In this document: in pieces, positions 7,341 to 15,613 of the stretch
How the letters are laid out: each line of letters opens with the position of its first letter
Position numbering within the stretch: position 1 is the stretch's first letter
Origin: Melioribacteraceae bacterium
Lineage (GTDB): Bacteria; Bacteroidota; Ignavibacteria; Ignavibacteriales; Melioribacteraceae
DNA: 20,090 nt
Direction of reading: 5' to 3'
Assembly (NCBI GenBank): GCA_026987055.1
Contig: JALSNL010000036.1
Coordinates: 1-20,090 of the forward strand
Notes under the pieces: generated by a model
The model's input: only the letters and a program-made list of their open reading frames with translations
The model's database searches: none
What the model was told of the DNA's origin: nothing
Program-made: the position numbers and the translations under genes

Positions 7341-10300
7341 TTATTCTTCCGTGTAACTATTTTCCAATAATACCGAGTTATGTTCTTCCGGCAAATTTAA
7401 TTTTGTATTAACTTCTTTCAATCTTAATTTGGCATTTTGATTATTTTCATTATTTACAATTGCCCACTCTAACATTGTTTTGGATTCTTGAAGCATATCG
7501 GCTTGATAAAAAACTTCTCCAAGTCCGAAACATGCCGTGGAAGAATTAGGATTTGTTTGTAATTCCATTTCAAAATATTCTTTTGCTTCTTCCAATTGGT
7601 TTTTAGCTAAGGAAATTGTTCCTGCCATATTAAGAATATCGGTTAACGAAATTTTTTCGTATCCTTTTCGTTCGGAGGTTTCATAATATTGAAGCGATTG
7701 TTTTAGGTTTATTATTGCAATATCATATTCTTCATCATTAATATTTATTAAAGCTCTTTCAAAACTTTGTACGAATAAATCTTTATTAATGGAATATTTT
7801 ATTTCTCTGCTTAAATATTGCTTACCTTGCAACCAAATTTCTTCTGGCGTTCCGCCCCATTTATTTACAAATTTTTGTTTGTTAATTTCCAAACGTTCGG
7901 CATATTTATTGTTTCCGTTTTTCTTAAAACTTACGGAACCGTAATGATGAATAAAAACATCTTGAGCTATAACTGTTTTATATCCGGCAATTTGAGCACG
8001 TAAACAAAAATCGTCATCTTCAAAATTCCCGGGAGTAAATCGTTCGTCCAATCCGCCTATTTTATTTATTACTTCTTTTTTAATAAGTGTACATAAAAAT
8101 GCTACTCGTGGAAATTCAACTATTTTTCCTTTGTTTCTTTCGGCAATAGTTGCAGCATATTTGGGCATATCTTTAACCGATTTATACTTTGCATTTTTAT
8201 CTAATTGAACACCACTAACGGAATTGCTTATTGGTCCTACAATCCCAATATTTTCTTGCATATCCGCTACTTCAATCATTCTACTTAACCAGTTTTGGGT
8301 AACAATAACATCGTTGTTTAATAAAAGTATATAGTCTCCTTTTGATTCCAGTACACCTTGATTTATTGCTTTCGGGAAACCAAAATTTTCTTTATTGGCA
8401 ATTACTTTTATTTCCGGATACTTTTTCAATTCCGCAATTGTCCCATCTGTAGAAGCGTTATCTACAATAATTATTTCATAATTATAATCCGTAAATCTCT
8501 TTATACTTTCAATTGCTTGTTTGGTATATTCCCATTGATTGTATGTTGGAATTACTATTGAAACCGTTGACTTAGAAGAATGCAATTTGGCTTTTGTACT
8601 AAACTTTGCATTTGTTGGCTTAAACCAATTCATACCCCATAATTCCATTGGCGTTGGAACATTTCCTTTTCCGTAATGTGAAACTAATTTTTCATATAAT
8701 TTATCCGTACTTTCTTGAACCAATTTATTTGTTTTAGTTTCTTTTTCCGTTTTGAAGCTAACTTGTCCTTCGTGATATACAAACGTATCTACTGCAACTA
8801 AAAGTTTATATCCTTTTAATCTAAATCGCCAGCTTAAATCCAAATCATCATTCCCAAGAAATAATTCTTTATCTAATAATCCAACATCTTCCAATAGTGT
8901 TCTTTTAATTACCATACAAAAACCAATTAGTAATTTTGTTTCAACAACTTTTTTATTGAATTGCTTTTCCATTACATAGGGCAAATTATTTTTTGCGATA
9001 CTCTTTAGTTCTTTTTCTTCAATATGGGCTAAAATATTTTGATATCCAGCTGCATAATTTGAGACGGGACCAACTGCAGCTACATTTTCTATTGTGCAGA
9101 TGTTTACCATTTTATCCAGCCATTTATCTGTTACGTTAGTATCGGGATTTAAGAGAACAACAAACGGGTTATCAGTATTTCTTATTCCTATATTACATCC
9201 TTCGGAAAAACCTACGTTTTCTTTTGACTTTATCAGCTTAAACCGTTTCGATTTTTTTATTGTTTTTTCTATAATTTTTGTTGTATTATCTTGTGAATTG
9301 TTATCAACAATAACTACTTCATCATATTCCCGCAATGTTTTTTTCAAACTTTTTATGCATGATGATATTGTTTTTGATGAATTGTAAGTTACTATTATTA
9401 TTGATGCAGAATTGGGCTTTACAAATACATTTGGTTTTTTCCAAATAAGATCGCAAGCAATTTGTTTTGACCATTTTTTATTTAATAACTTTAAATTTAC
9501 TCCTTCTTTTATAAACCTTTCATTTCCACTTTTAGATTCAAAGTGTGTTATTACGGATGCAGGTTGATAAATAATTTTATAGTTTTGGGAAATAACCTTA
9601 AAACAAAAATCAACATCTTCATATCCGTTCCAATACTCTTCATTCAACTTACCACATTCAAAAAAAACATCTTTTCTAATTAACATACAAGCTCCTGAAA
9701 CTGCTTGCATTTCCTTTATTTTATTATACTCTTTTTTATCTTTTTGTTTATAGCCGATATGCCAAGGGTTAATATCTATATTATTTATTTCATCTTTTAC
9801 AATATTTACGCCAGCATGTTGGATTGTACCATCAGGGAATAAAAGTTTACTTCCAACAACAGCAACTTTATTTTTATTTTCAACAATTTCAATTAAAGAC
9901 AATAACCAACCTGGATGAACTATTGTATCATTATTTAATAACACCAAATATTTACCTTCAGCTATTTCAGCAGCTTGATTATTTGCAACAGCAAATCCAA
10001 GATTTTCTATATTTGATATAATTTTAATATTCTTATATAAACCTGATAATTCCTCTAAATATTTTTTAGTGCCATCTGTTGAAGCATTATCAACAATGAT
10101 AATTTCAAAAATATTTTTAGGAGTGTTCAAATAAATTGATTCCACACACTGTTGTGTATATTCTACTTTATTTAAAACCGGAATTATTATAGACACTAAA
10201 TTATTATCATATTTAAGGTTAGAGTCTATTTTTTTATTTTTAGTACCCTTCTTAGATGTGGTTAAATAAATATTTTGTTTTTTAGAAATATGCTTGTCAG

Positions 10301-11321
10301 TAATTTTTGTAAAAACACTCAACCAATTTTTATAATTATATTTTAATGTTCTATTGTTTGAAACAAAATTAAATGCATTAGATTTAATTCTATTAATTTC
10401 AGAAGGATTCTCTATCAAATATGATAATTTAGCAACCCACCCGGCACTATTTTCCAAATTTACAAATAAACCGGTTTCATTATTTATTACAGACCTTTTA
10501 TAGGGTCCGAAATTTGAGTAAACTCCTGCTATACTGGAAATTCCATATTCAAGAAACTTTATATCACTTTTTGCCATATTAAAAATATTATATTTTAAAG
10601 GAGCCAAACCAATATCTATTTTAGCTTTCAATAAAATTTTAGCATAATCTTTTAATGAACTTACACCATTTATAAATTCAACAGTTTTATCACAAATAAA
10701 TTTTTCAGGTATCATATTAATAAAGACCAATGTTACTCGTTTGGCATATTTTTTTTGGATTTCTATTAAAGCTTTCTCAACTTGTTCAAAATCTTCTCTA
10801 TGCGTTATGGTTCCGGCATATCCAATTCTAATATTGTTAACATCTGTATTAGAAATACTATTATTGACAAATATTTTTTCATCTATTTGATTTGGTATTA
10901 CTGATATTGATTTATTAAAATCTCCAAAATATTTTTTAAGGTTTTCAGTAGATACAATAAGATGGTCTGCTAACCAAATATATTCCAATAAGCTCCTTCT
11001 AAAATATGGGTCGGCATATATTTGATAGTTAGGATTTTTTTGAGGTATTTCCAATAGATTATCATCAAGTTCAAAAATTATTTTTGTCCCTTTTGCTTTT
11101 AGTAGTTTAAAAAAATCATAATATTTTAGATTATTTAATCTTTGTAAAATTAAAATATCGGGAATTTCAGTAATAGCATTTGTCATTGCTTTTGAAAGAT
11201 CAATTACTTTATAATCAATGTAATCTAACTCTTTAAGATACGAAAGGGGACTAATAACTCTAATTTGCGCAACGGCATTGGAATCATTTATAACAGCTAA
11301 TATTTTTATTTTTTTTACCAT
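7341..11321 (-). CDS. Giant multidomain glycosyltransferase: GT4-like + three GT2 domains + TPR tail
   Basis: The 1326 residues parse into five units. Residues 1-345 look like a GT-B (GT4-type) transferase, with RIGYAGTITHREDF (165-178) and a C-terminal KFLEYGISSIAGVYSNFGPY region (255-274). Three GT-A family 2 domains follow: about 375-620 (VDNASTDGT, LLNNDT, then GYEDVDFCFK), 637-885 (VDNNSQDNT, LLNPDT, then GNDDLDLSWR) and 919-1165 (VDNASTDGT, LLNNDV, then FEDDDFCLRA). All three keep the DXD-like motif and the later acidic ED/DD motif, so all could be active. Residues 1185-1312 are TPR-like repeats. Such rhamnosyl- or hexosyl-transferase arrays build several linkages of one O-antigen-type or flagellin glycan. 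There is no membrane helix. The gene sits between two other TPR-tailed transferases on the same strand. The ATG has a weak TAGG upstream. Domain calls are firm; sugar specificities are unknown. Confidence 0.93.
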   Translation of the reverse strand: MVKKIKILAVINDSNAVAQIRVISPLSYLKELDYIDYKVIDLSKAMTNAITEIPDILILQRLNNLKYYDFFKLLKAKGTKIIFELDDNLLEIPQKNPNYQIYADPYFRRSLLEYIWLADHLIVSTENLKKYFGDFNKSISVIPNQIDEKIFVNNSISNTDVNNIRIGYAGTITHREDFEQVEKALIEIQKKYAKRVTLVFINMIPEKFICDKTVEFINGVSSLKDYAKILLKAKIDIGLAPLKYNIFNMAKSDIKFLEYGISSIAGVYSNFGPYKRSVINNETGLFVNLENSAGWVAKLSYLIENPSEINRIKSNAFNFVSNNRTLKYNYKNWLSVFTKITDKHISKKQNIYLTTSKKGTKNKKIDSNLKYDNNLVSIIIPVLNKVEYTQQCVESIYLNTPKNIFEIIIVDNASTDGTKKYLEELSGLYKNIKIISNIENLGFAVANNQAAEIAEGKYLVLLNNDTIVHPGWLLSLIEIVENKNKVAVVGSKLLFPDGTIQHAGVNIVKDEINNIDINPWHIGYKQKDKKEYNKIKEMQAVSGACMLIRKDVFFECGKLNEEYWNGYEDVDFCFKVISQNYKIIYQPASVITHFESKSGNERFIKEGVNLKLLNKKWSKQIACDLIWKKPNVFVKPNSASIIIVTYNSSKTISSCIKSLKKTLREYDEVVIVDNNSQDNTTKIIEKTIKKSKRFKLIKSKENVGFSEGCNIGIRNTDNPFVVLLNPDTNVTDKWLDKMVNICTIENVAAVGPVSNYAAGYQNILAHIEEKELKSIAKNNLPYVMEKQFNKKVVETKLLIGFCMVIKRTLLEDVGLLDKELFLGNDDLDLSWRFRLKGYKLLVAVDTFVYHEGQVSFKTEKETKTNKLVQESTDKLYEKLVSHYGKGNVPTPMELWGMNWFKPTNAKFSTKAKLHSSKSTVSIVIPTYNQWEYTKQAIESIKRFTDYNYEIIIVDNASTDGTIAELKKYPEIKVIANKENFGFPKAINQGVLESKGDYILLLNNDVIVTQNWLSRMIEVADMQENIGIVGPISNSVSGVQLDKNAKYKSVKDMPKYAATIAERNKGKIVEFPRVAFLCTLIKKEVINKIGGLDERFTPGNFEDDDFCLRAQIAGYKTVIAQDVFIHHYGSVSFKKNGNNKYAERLEINKQKFVNKWGGTPEEIWLQGKQYLSREIKYSINKDLFVQSFERALININDEEYDIAIINLKQSLQYYETSERKGYEKISLTDILNMAGTISLAKNQLEEAKEYFEMELQTNPNSSTACFGLGEVFYQADMLQESKTMLEWAIVNNENNQNAKLRLKEVNTKLNLPEEHNSVLLENSYTEE

Positions 11322-11384
11322 GTCTAAACCTAATTTTTATCTAAAAATTTAATTATATAGAAATATTTTATTCCAAAATCTTGT

Positions 11385-12503
11385 TTACGTTATTTCATTT
11401 AAATATTCAAAATTATCTTTTGCAATTATATTGGTTTTATCTAATAATAATATATTGTCAACTATTTCTTTTGCTTTATCATAGTTGTTGTCTAAAATTT
11501 CAATGATGGATAAATAATTAAGAGCTTCAATATTGCTTGGGCTATTTTTAATTTTTTTATTTAATATTTTTTTTGCTTCTGTAAATTCTCCATTTTCAAT
11601 TAATTCTTCTACTTTCCCAAATGGTGTGTCATTAGGTATGAATTTCGCTTGAGTTATAAATTTACTATCTCTATTTTCATTAGCCCAATTTTGTGTTTTA
11701 CGAATAAAGTTTTTTACATTTTCATATGATTTGGCTTCCAGATTTTTCAGGTGAGGTTTTACTTTTTCAAGTGTTGCTACAGCATGTTCAATATTTTCTT
11801 CACCGTAAGCTATACCATATTTACGGGTCTCACTTTTAGCAATCCATTCTTCCGCACTTAATCCTTCAACGGGAACAACTATGCTAATACACCCGCAAAG
11901 AGCCGCTTGTAATGCAAGAAAAGAGGCTATATCATAACAATAAAAATATTTTTTTTCATTAAAAATATTTATTAGTTCTTCGGAAGGAGTTGAATCCGTA
12001 ATTTCCACACTATTACTTAAATCATGGATAATTTTTCTACCTCTCCCTTTTCTCATAACATAGCAGCTTCCATTTCTACTCAAATTTTTATTAATAAACA
12101 TATTATTATAAAGTTCATTTATGTGTAGATAATTTAAGTTTTCTTCTTCTTCGCTAAAAGCTTTTGAGAAATAAAAAATCATATCGTTTTCACCAAAAAT
12201 TCCATCTCCTCCAAGTACACCGGGTTTATTAAGTAACCAACGAACAACATTTTTAGCATTTAATGGATTCCCTATAACAATTTCAGGATAAACAATTATT
12301 GCATCATCATTTATCATATCTTTATTTGCCAAGGATACATTATATTTTGCATTTGTTAAAAATGTTTCGAAATTATTGTCACTTGGCCATAAGTAAGCTT
12401 CGTATCCAAGTTTAACTATTATGTCGACTAAAAGATGTAATACTGTTACCCCGCCACTATTTAGTTTTAAAGTTGGTGCCCAAATTATGTATCTTTTTTT
12501 CAT
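11385..12503 (-). CDS. Putative glycosyltransferase (WavQ-like) with TPR tail
   Basis: I chose the ATG at 12501-12503, which has AAGGA 8 bases upstream, over the TTG one codon earlier, giving 372 residues. The N-terminal part begins YIIWAPTLKLNSGGVTVLHLL, where a GG-rich loop between strand and helix resembles the nucleotide-sugar-binding start of GT-B enzymes. Later segments IVYPEIVIGNPLNAKNVVRW and YCYDIASFLALQAALCGCISI are typical of LPS and exopolysaccharide-associated WavQ-like transferases. From about residue 295 to the end come TPR-like helices (GEFTEAKKILNKKIKNSPSN, then NYDKAKEIVDNILLLD). No signal peptide or membrane helix is seen. The gene lies 63 bases upstream of the giant transferase, and both are followed by another TPR-bearing transferase. 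Transferase activity is likely from family resemblance; donor, acceptor and linkage are unknown. Confidence 0.7.
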   Translation of the reverse strand: MKKRYIIWAPTLKLNSGGVTVLHLLVDIIVKLGYEAYLWPSDNNFETFLTNAKYNVSLANKDMINDDAIIVYPEIVIGNPLNAKNVVRWLLNKPGVLGGDGIFGENDMIFYFSKAFSEEEENLNYLHINELYNNMFINKNLSRNGSCYVMRKGRGRKIIHDLSNSVEITDSTPSEELINIFNEKKYFYCYDIASFLALQAALCGCISIVVPVEGLSAEEWIAKSETRKYGIAYGEENIEHAVATLEKVKPHLKNLEAKSYENVKNFIRKTQNWANENRDSKFITQAKFIPNDTPFGKVEELIENGEFTEAKKILNKKIKNSPSNIEALNYLSIIEILDNNYDKAKEIVDNILLLDKTNIIAKDNFEYLNEIT

Positions 12504-12551
12504 CAAATAATCCTTTTAATTTTTTTACTTTTATGTTCAATAATAGTCTGC

Positions 12552-12726
12552 TTAAAAATAGGTTGTTAAATACTTTCCCAAATTGATGCTATTTAATTCT
12601 TTAGTTATGTTTTTACTCATAAATTCCTGCAATAAATTTTTCTTTCCATCATCTTTGACTTTTAATTTAAAACTACTATACACATCGTCATTATGTTTAT
12701 TTTCGCTTGCATTTATATAATTTAAC
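12552..12726 (-). pseudogene. C-terminal fragment of a sulfotransferase
   Basis: From the ATG at 12724-12726 this stretch encodes about 57 residues that align along their whole length with residues 217-270 of the sulfotransferase at 14056-14877: both share a NKHN(E/D)DVYS block, FK(V/L)K, NLL and a KYxT ending. The nucleotide-binding N-terminal three quarters, including both PAPS motifs, are absent, so it cannot be a working enzyme. Immediately upstream is the head of a different gene (a family 2 glycosyltransferase), so the fragment looks like the remains of a second sulfotransferase gene copy cut by deletion or recombination. A short functional peptide cannot be excluded. Confidence 0.75.
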
Positions 12727-12729
12727 ATG

Positions 12730-12846
12730 TTAATGTGCTGGAACAATTACCGACATTAAAGGATGCAATTTATTCACAGTTTTAATTTTACTTAAATACT
12801 CCTTTTGAAGTTTAACCCCTTGTTCAAATGCCTCTAAAAATCCCAT
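12730..12846 (-). pseudogene. N-terminal remnant of a family 2 glycosyltransferase
   Basis: A 38-codon frame starts at ATG 12844-12846 and ends at TAA 12730-12732. After a helical, charged lead of about 30 residues it reads LHPLMSVIVPAH, which matches the first beta strand of GT2 enzymes (SVIVPA followed by Y/H and N). It then stops just where the catalytic domain should begin. Three bases further on, in another frame, begins the sulfotransferase tail fragment. The simplest reading is a deletion joining the head of a glycosyltransferase gene to the end of a sulfotransferase gene. The match is short, so the call is moderate. Confidence 0.55.
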
Positions 12847-13067
12847 AAGTTTTACCTAATTTTTGTCTATTATAGTTTTTTAAGACTTTTACTAAATCAT
12901 TTGTAATTTTATCAAAAAACAAAAAAAATAAACTGAACTAATAACAAATTGGTTTTGTACTAATTAAAAATTTTATAACTCATCCTTACTACTAAACTTT
13001 ATCCAACCTTTATTAAGATACATATATATTGCTTAACCAGAACCACTTTAATTTTTTCCAATTTGCA
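12847..13067. other. Gene-poor AT-rich gap
   Basis: About 220 bases between the glycosyltransferase remnant and the stop of the upstream sulfotransferase. I see no intact frame, RNA gene or convincing hairpin. On the minus strand there is a TATAAT about 30 bases before the remnant's ATG that could be an old promoter -10 element, without a clear -35. Confidence 0.5.
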
Positions 13068-14045
13068 TTAAATACATTTTTTATAAAATATTTTTTTTGC
13101 CTCACTATTTATTCTTACCCTTTTACTTTTGGAATATGGAATATTTTCCATTTCATATTTTTGCATATCATTTATCTTTTCTTCACTAAATTTTTCTAAA
13201 ACAGCTATTGAATATTCTGTTTTGTATCCAAGATATTCCATTTCCAAATAACATATTTTTTCTATAGCTTTAATTTCATCTTGATTTAATTCTTTAACGT
13301 ATTTGTTCTTGTTATTTTTAAGTATTCTTTTTGAAAGATTATTCCATCCTTTATACATTTTAGCATTTTCTATGGTTAATGCATCTTTGTAAAAATTCTC
13401 AATATTTTCATCTTTAGGCATTCCTAAAAATTCCACAACTTTGGTAATATATTTATTGGTATCTTCAATAAGGTCTTCATACTTTACAAAATAAGATAAT
13501 CCTCTTTTTTCCAATTCATAGTGGTTTTTTAATGTATTTTGTTGGTCTTTTTGCCATTGTTTAGCTGCTTGTATAATACCACCTGGATGTTCCAAACTTT
13601 TTTTCCAAGACAAAGCCATATCACGAGGATCTCTTGTTTGATAAACATATTTTGATTTCGGAAAATTTAAAAGCAAAAAGGGTAGAAATTCATAAACATG
13701 ATTTTCTTTTATAAAAACATGTTCTTTACCATTGGCCTTGGCCTCTTCCATATAAATATTGTTTATTAAAGATTTTACATCGCCAAGTTGAGCTATTTCT
13801 TCTAATTCTTTTAACGAAAATTCTTTTTTCCACAACGAAAAATTTACATTTAATAGTCGATGAACATCCTTCAACAATTCATTCCAATTATTAACTTTGT
13901 TTAAATCTTTGTATCTAAAAAGGTTCCTAGCCAAAGGATTAATTATATGTTTAGCTGATGGTCCACAAATATTCTTATGCCCATTTAATAATTTGGTTAT
14001 AAAATTACTGCCGCTGCGTTCGGAACACATTAAAAAAAACATCAT
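13068..14045 (-). CDS. PAPS-dependent sulfotransferase family protein (325 residues)
   Basis: The N-terminus FLMCSERSGSNFITKLL contains the 5'-phosphosulfate loop (SERSGSNF, residues 8-15), and KYVYQTRDPRDMALSW (133-147) is the strand plus 3'-phosphate-binding loop with R138 and S146. These two motifs define cytosolic and Golgi-type sulfotransferases, which move sulfate from PAPS to a hydroxyl or amine of a sugar or protein; bacterial relatives such as Stf-type enzymes act on glycolipids or polysaccharides. No signal peptide or membrane helix is seen. Two adjacent ATGs mark the start; the previous sulfotransferase gene ends 10 bases upstream. Size is normal for the family. It is only distantly similar to its neighbour, so the pair are not a recent duplication and may sulfate different positions. 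Substrate is inferred from location only. Confidence 0.88.
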   Translation of the reverse strand: MMFFLMCSERSGSNFITKLLNGHKNICGPSAKHIINPLARNLFRYKDLNKVNNWNELLKDVHRLLNVNFSLWKKEFSLKELEEIAQLGDVKSLINNIYMEEAKANGKEHVFIKENHVYEFLPFLLLNFPKSKYVYQTRDPRDMALSWKKSLEHPGGIIQAAKQWQKDQQNTLKNHYELEKRGLSYFVKYEDLIEDTNKYITKVVEFLGMPKDENIENFYKDALTIENAKMYKGWNNLSKRILKNNKNKYVKELNQDEIKAIEKICYLEMEYLGYKTEYSIAVLEKFSEEKINDMQKYEMENIPYSKSKRVRINSEAKKIFYKKCI

Positions 14046-14055
14046 ATCAGTTATC

Positions 14056-14877
14056 TTATATTGTAATAAAGTTTGTAATATATTTTTTCATGCTGCTAGT
14101 TTTTAAGTTTTTATTAATTTCTTCAATAATTTGCCGAGGTAATAAATTTTGCCAATTTTTATCTTCTGTTTTTACTTTAAAAACACTGTAAACATCTTCA
14201 TTATGTTTGTTTTTACTTGCTTTTATAAATTTTTCCGTTTGTTTTGTATAGTTCAAATTTGAAAAATTGAATAAATGCTTTACCGTTTCTTCGGTTTTAT
14301 TTAGCAAGTCCTCGTATTTAACTAAATAAAATCTTTCAGGATATTCTATATTTAGTTGTTCAAATAATTGTGCCGTTTGTTTCCATTTTTCAAAACCAAA
14401 AAATTCTTCCGGTTTGTTTCGGTTTTTTTTTGCGGCAAATCTCCATTCTTCTTCAAGCTTCCAGCCCAAATCTTTTCTGAATTCCCGCCGAGCATTATAC
14501 CACGAGCTTAAAACGGCTAACGGATTTCTTATGAGTCCTATTATTTTTATTTCTTTATCTTTTAACAACATATTTTTTAAGATGTTATTATATCTAACTT
14601 CCTTATAAACAATTGTAGTGAAAGATTCTTTGCGGAATTCCGGGACAATACCTTTTGCTTTGGCTTCTTTTTGGTCAATAAAATTATCGTTAATTTGTTC
14701 CAATTTTAAAAAAAATGTTTTTATTTCTTCTGCTGATGATTCCGGTGAAAGAAAACCTTTTAGCGCATAAGAAAATAACGGCTGATATTTATAAAGCACG
14801 TTAGGACAAGAATCGAAAATGCTTCCTAACCAAGTGGAGCCGGAACGCGGGACGCTATGTATTGCAATTCTTTTCAT
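14056..14877 (-). CDS. PAPS-dependent sulfotransferase family protein (273 residues)
   Basis: The start IAIHSVPRSGSTWLGSIF carries the 5'-phosphosulfate loop PRSGSTWL (residues 10-17), here in its textbook form. KIIGLIRNPLAVLSSW (111-126) is the 3'-phosphate site with R117 and S124. The C-terminal part (LVKYEDLL at 185-192, then NKHNEDVYSVFK at 223-234) is the usual cofactor-covering region. Its last 55 residues have a degenerate homologue at 12552-12726. The ATG shares one base with the TAA of the WbqC-like gene (TAATG at 14875-14879), and the next sulfotransferase follows after 10 bases, so the three are one translation unit. Role: sulfation of a glycan built by the neighbouring transferases is likely, but the acceptor is not shown. 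Confidence 0.92.
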   Translation of the reverse strand: MKRIAIHSVPRSGSTWLGSIFDSCPNVLYKYQPLFSYALKGFLSPESSAEEIKTFFLKLEQINDNFIDQKEAKAKGIVPEFRKESFTTIVYKEVRYNNILKNMLLKDKEIKIIGLIRNPLAVLSSWYNARREFRKDLGWKLEEEWRFAAKKNRNKPEEFFGFEKWKQTAQLFEQLNIEYPERFYLVKYEDLLNKTEETVKHLFNFSNLNYTKQTEKFIKASKNKHNEDVYSVFKVKTEDKNWQNLLPRQIIEEINKNLKTSSMKKYITNFITI

Positions 14878-15581
14878 TAAATCAATTCATAATTTTGTAA
14901 CATTTTTTTTATTTCTTTTTTCGAATTAAACATCAGTACGTCTATAATTGATAAATCCGGAATAAAATTATTACCGAATTGTTTGTATTTAATTTCATTG
15001 GTTTTTATAAACTTTAGTTTTACTCCTTCGTTTTCGAAATTTTTTTTTTGATATAATTTTTTACCACCTATTGCATTTATGTATTCCGTACATTTTTCTT
15101 TTTTACAAATTTCAATTATTCTTTCGGAACCTTTAAGGTTTATACCGGAATATTTTCCGGAAGAATTTTCAAAATAGGTTTTCGAATTCAAATAATTTGA
15201 AATTGTTTTAACACCGGATTCAGCAAGTTCCGAAACGGAGGCATAATTTTCATCCAACACTTTTTTTATCAGAATAAAAATATCATTAAAATAGGGTGCT
15301 TTTTTATAGCTTCTTTCAATTGTTTTATAGAATTTGTTTTTCCATTTATTAAAATGCTCTTCGGAAATTTTTATTTCATTTATTTTTTTTTCTCTACTTG
15401 CTTTTTGCAAAGGAACAGAAAATAAATAGCTTTTGTTATCCAATAATATTCTATTTCGATTAATCCATCCTTTCATTATAAAATTTACATCATCATAAAA
15501 AATAAACTTATCCACAGCATTTATTAATTGGAAATAACCGATATAAGGGAAAAAATAGGGTTGCATTATTGCAAGTTTCAT
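14877..15581 (-). CDS. WbqC-like family protein
   Basis: This 234-residue protein opens with the WbqC hallmark MQPYFFPYIGYFQLI (residues 6-20), then DKFIFYDDVNF and KGWINRNRIL (38-47), and later SVPLQKASRE. The family occurs in O-antigen and surface-polysaccharide clusters; a relative in an E. coli O-antigen cluster was proposed to attach glycine to an amino sugar, but the biochemistry is poorly established. The gene lies 32 bases after the aminotransferase, the combination expected if the new amino group on a dideoxy sugar is acylated. It overlaps the next sulfotransferase by one base. A run of ten A residues (minus strand, near 15040-15049) codes for a KK segment. Family call is firm; function is open. 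Confidence 0.9.
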   Translation of the reverse strand: MKLAIMQPYFFPYIGYFQLINAVDKFIFYDDVNFIMKGWINRNRILLDNKSYLFSVPLQKASREKKINEIKISEEHFNKWKNKFYKTIERSYKKAPYFNDIFILIKKVLDENYASVSELAESGVKTISNYLNSKTYFENSSGKYSGINLKGSERIIEICKKEKCTEYINAIGGKKLYQKKNFENEGVKLKFIKTNEIKYKQFGNNFIPDLSIIDVLMFNSKKEIKKMLQNYELI

Positions 15582-15613
15582 TTTGGTATTACCATTTTTA
15601 TTTTCCGGTAAAT

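Noticed and set aside
12727..12746. TTG-initiated extension of the sulfotransferase fragment
   Set aside because: The extra residues overlap the end of the glycosyltransferase remnant in another frame and do not align with the paralogue, so they are not part of the original gene.
12990..13067. A short frame after the 325-residue sulfotransferase reading roughly NANWKKLKWFWLS
   Set aside because: It might be a frameshifted tail of the enzyme, but the sulfotransferase already has a full set of motifs and length and I see no homologous tail to compare.
15040..15049. Ten-base A/T homopolymers in the WbqC-like and FliT-like genes as phase-variation switches
   Set aside because: Such runs are frequent by chance in this very AT-rich sequence and simply encode lysine pairs; there is no evidence of a disrupted frame.
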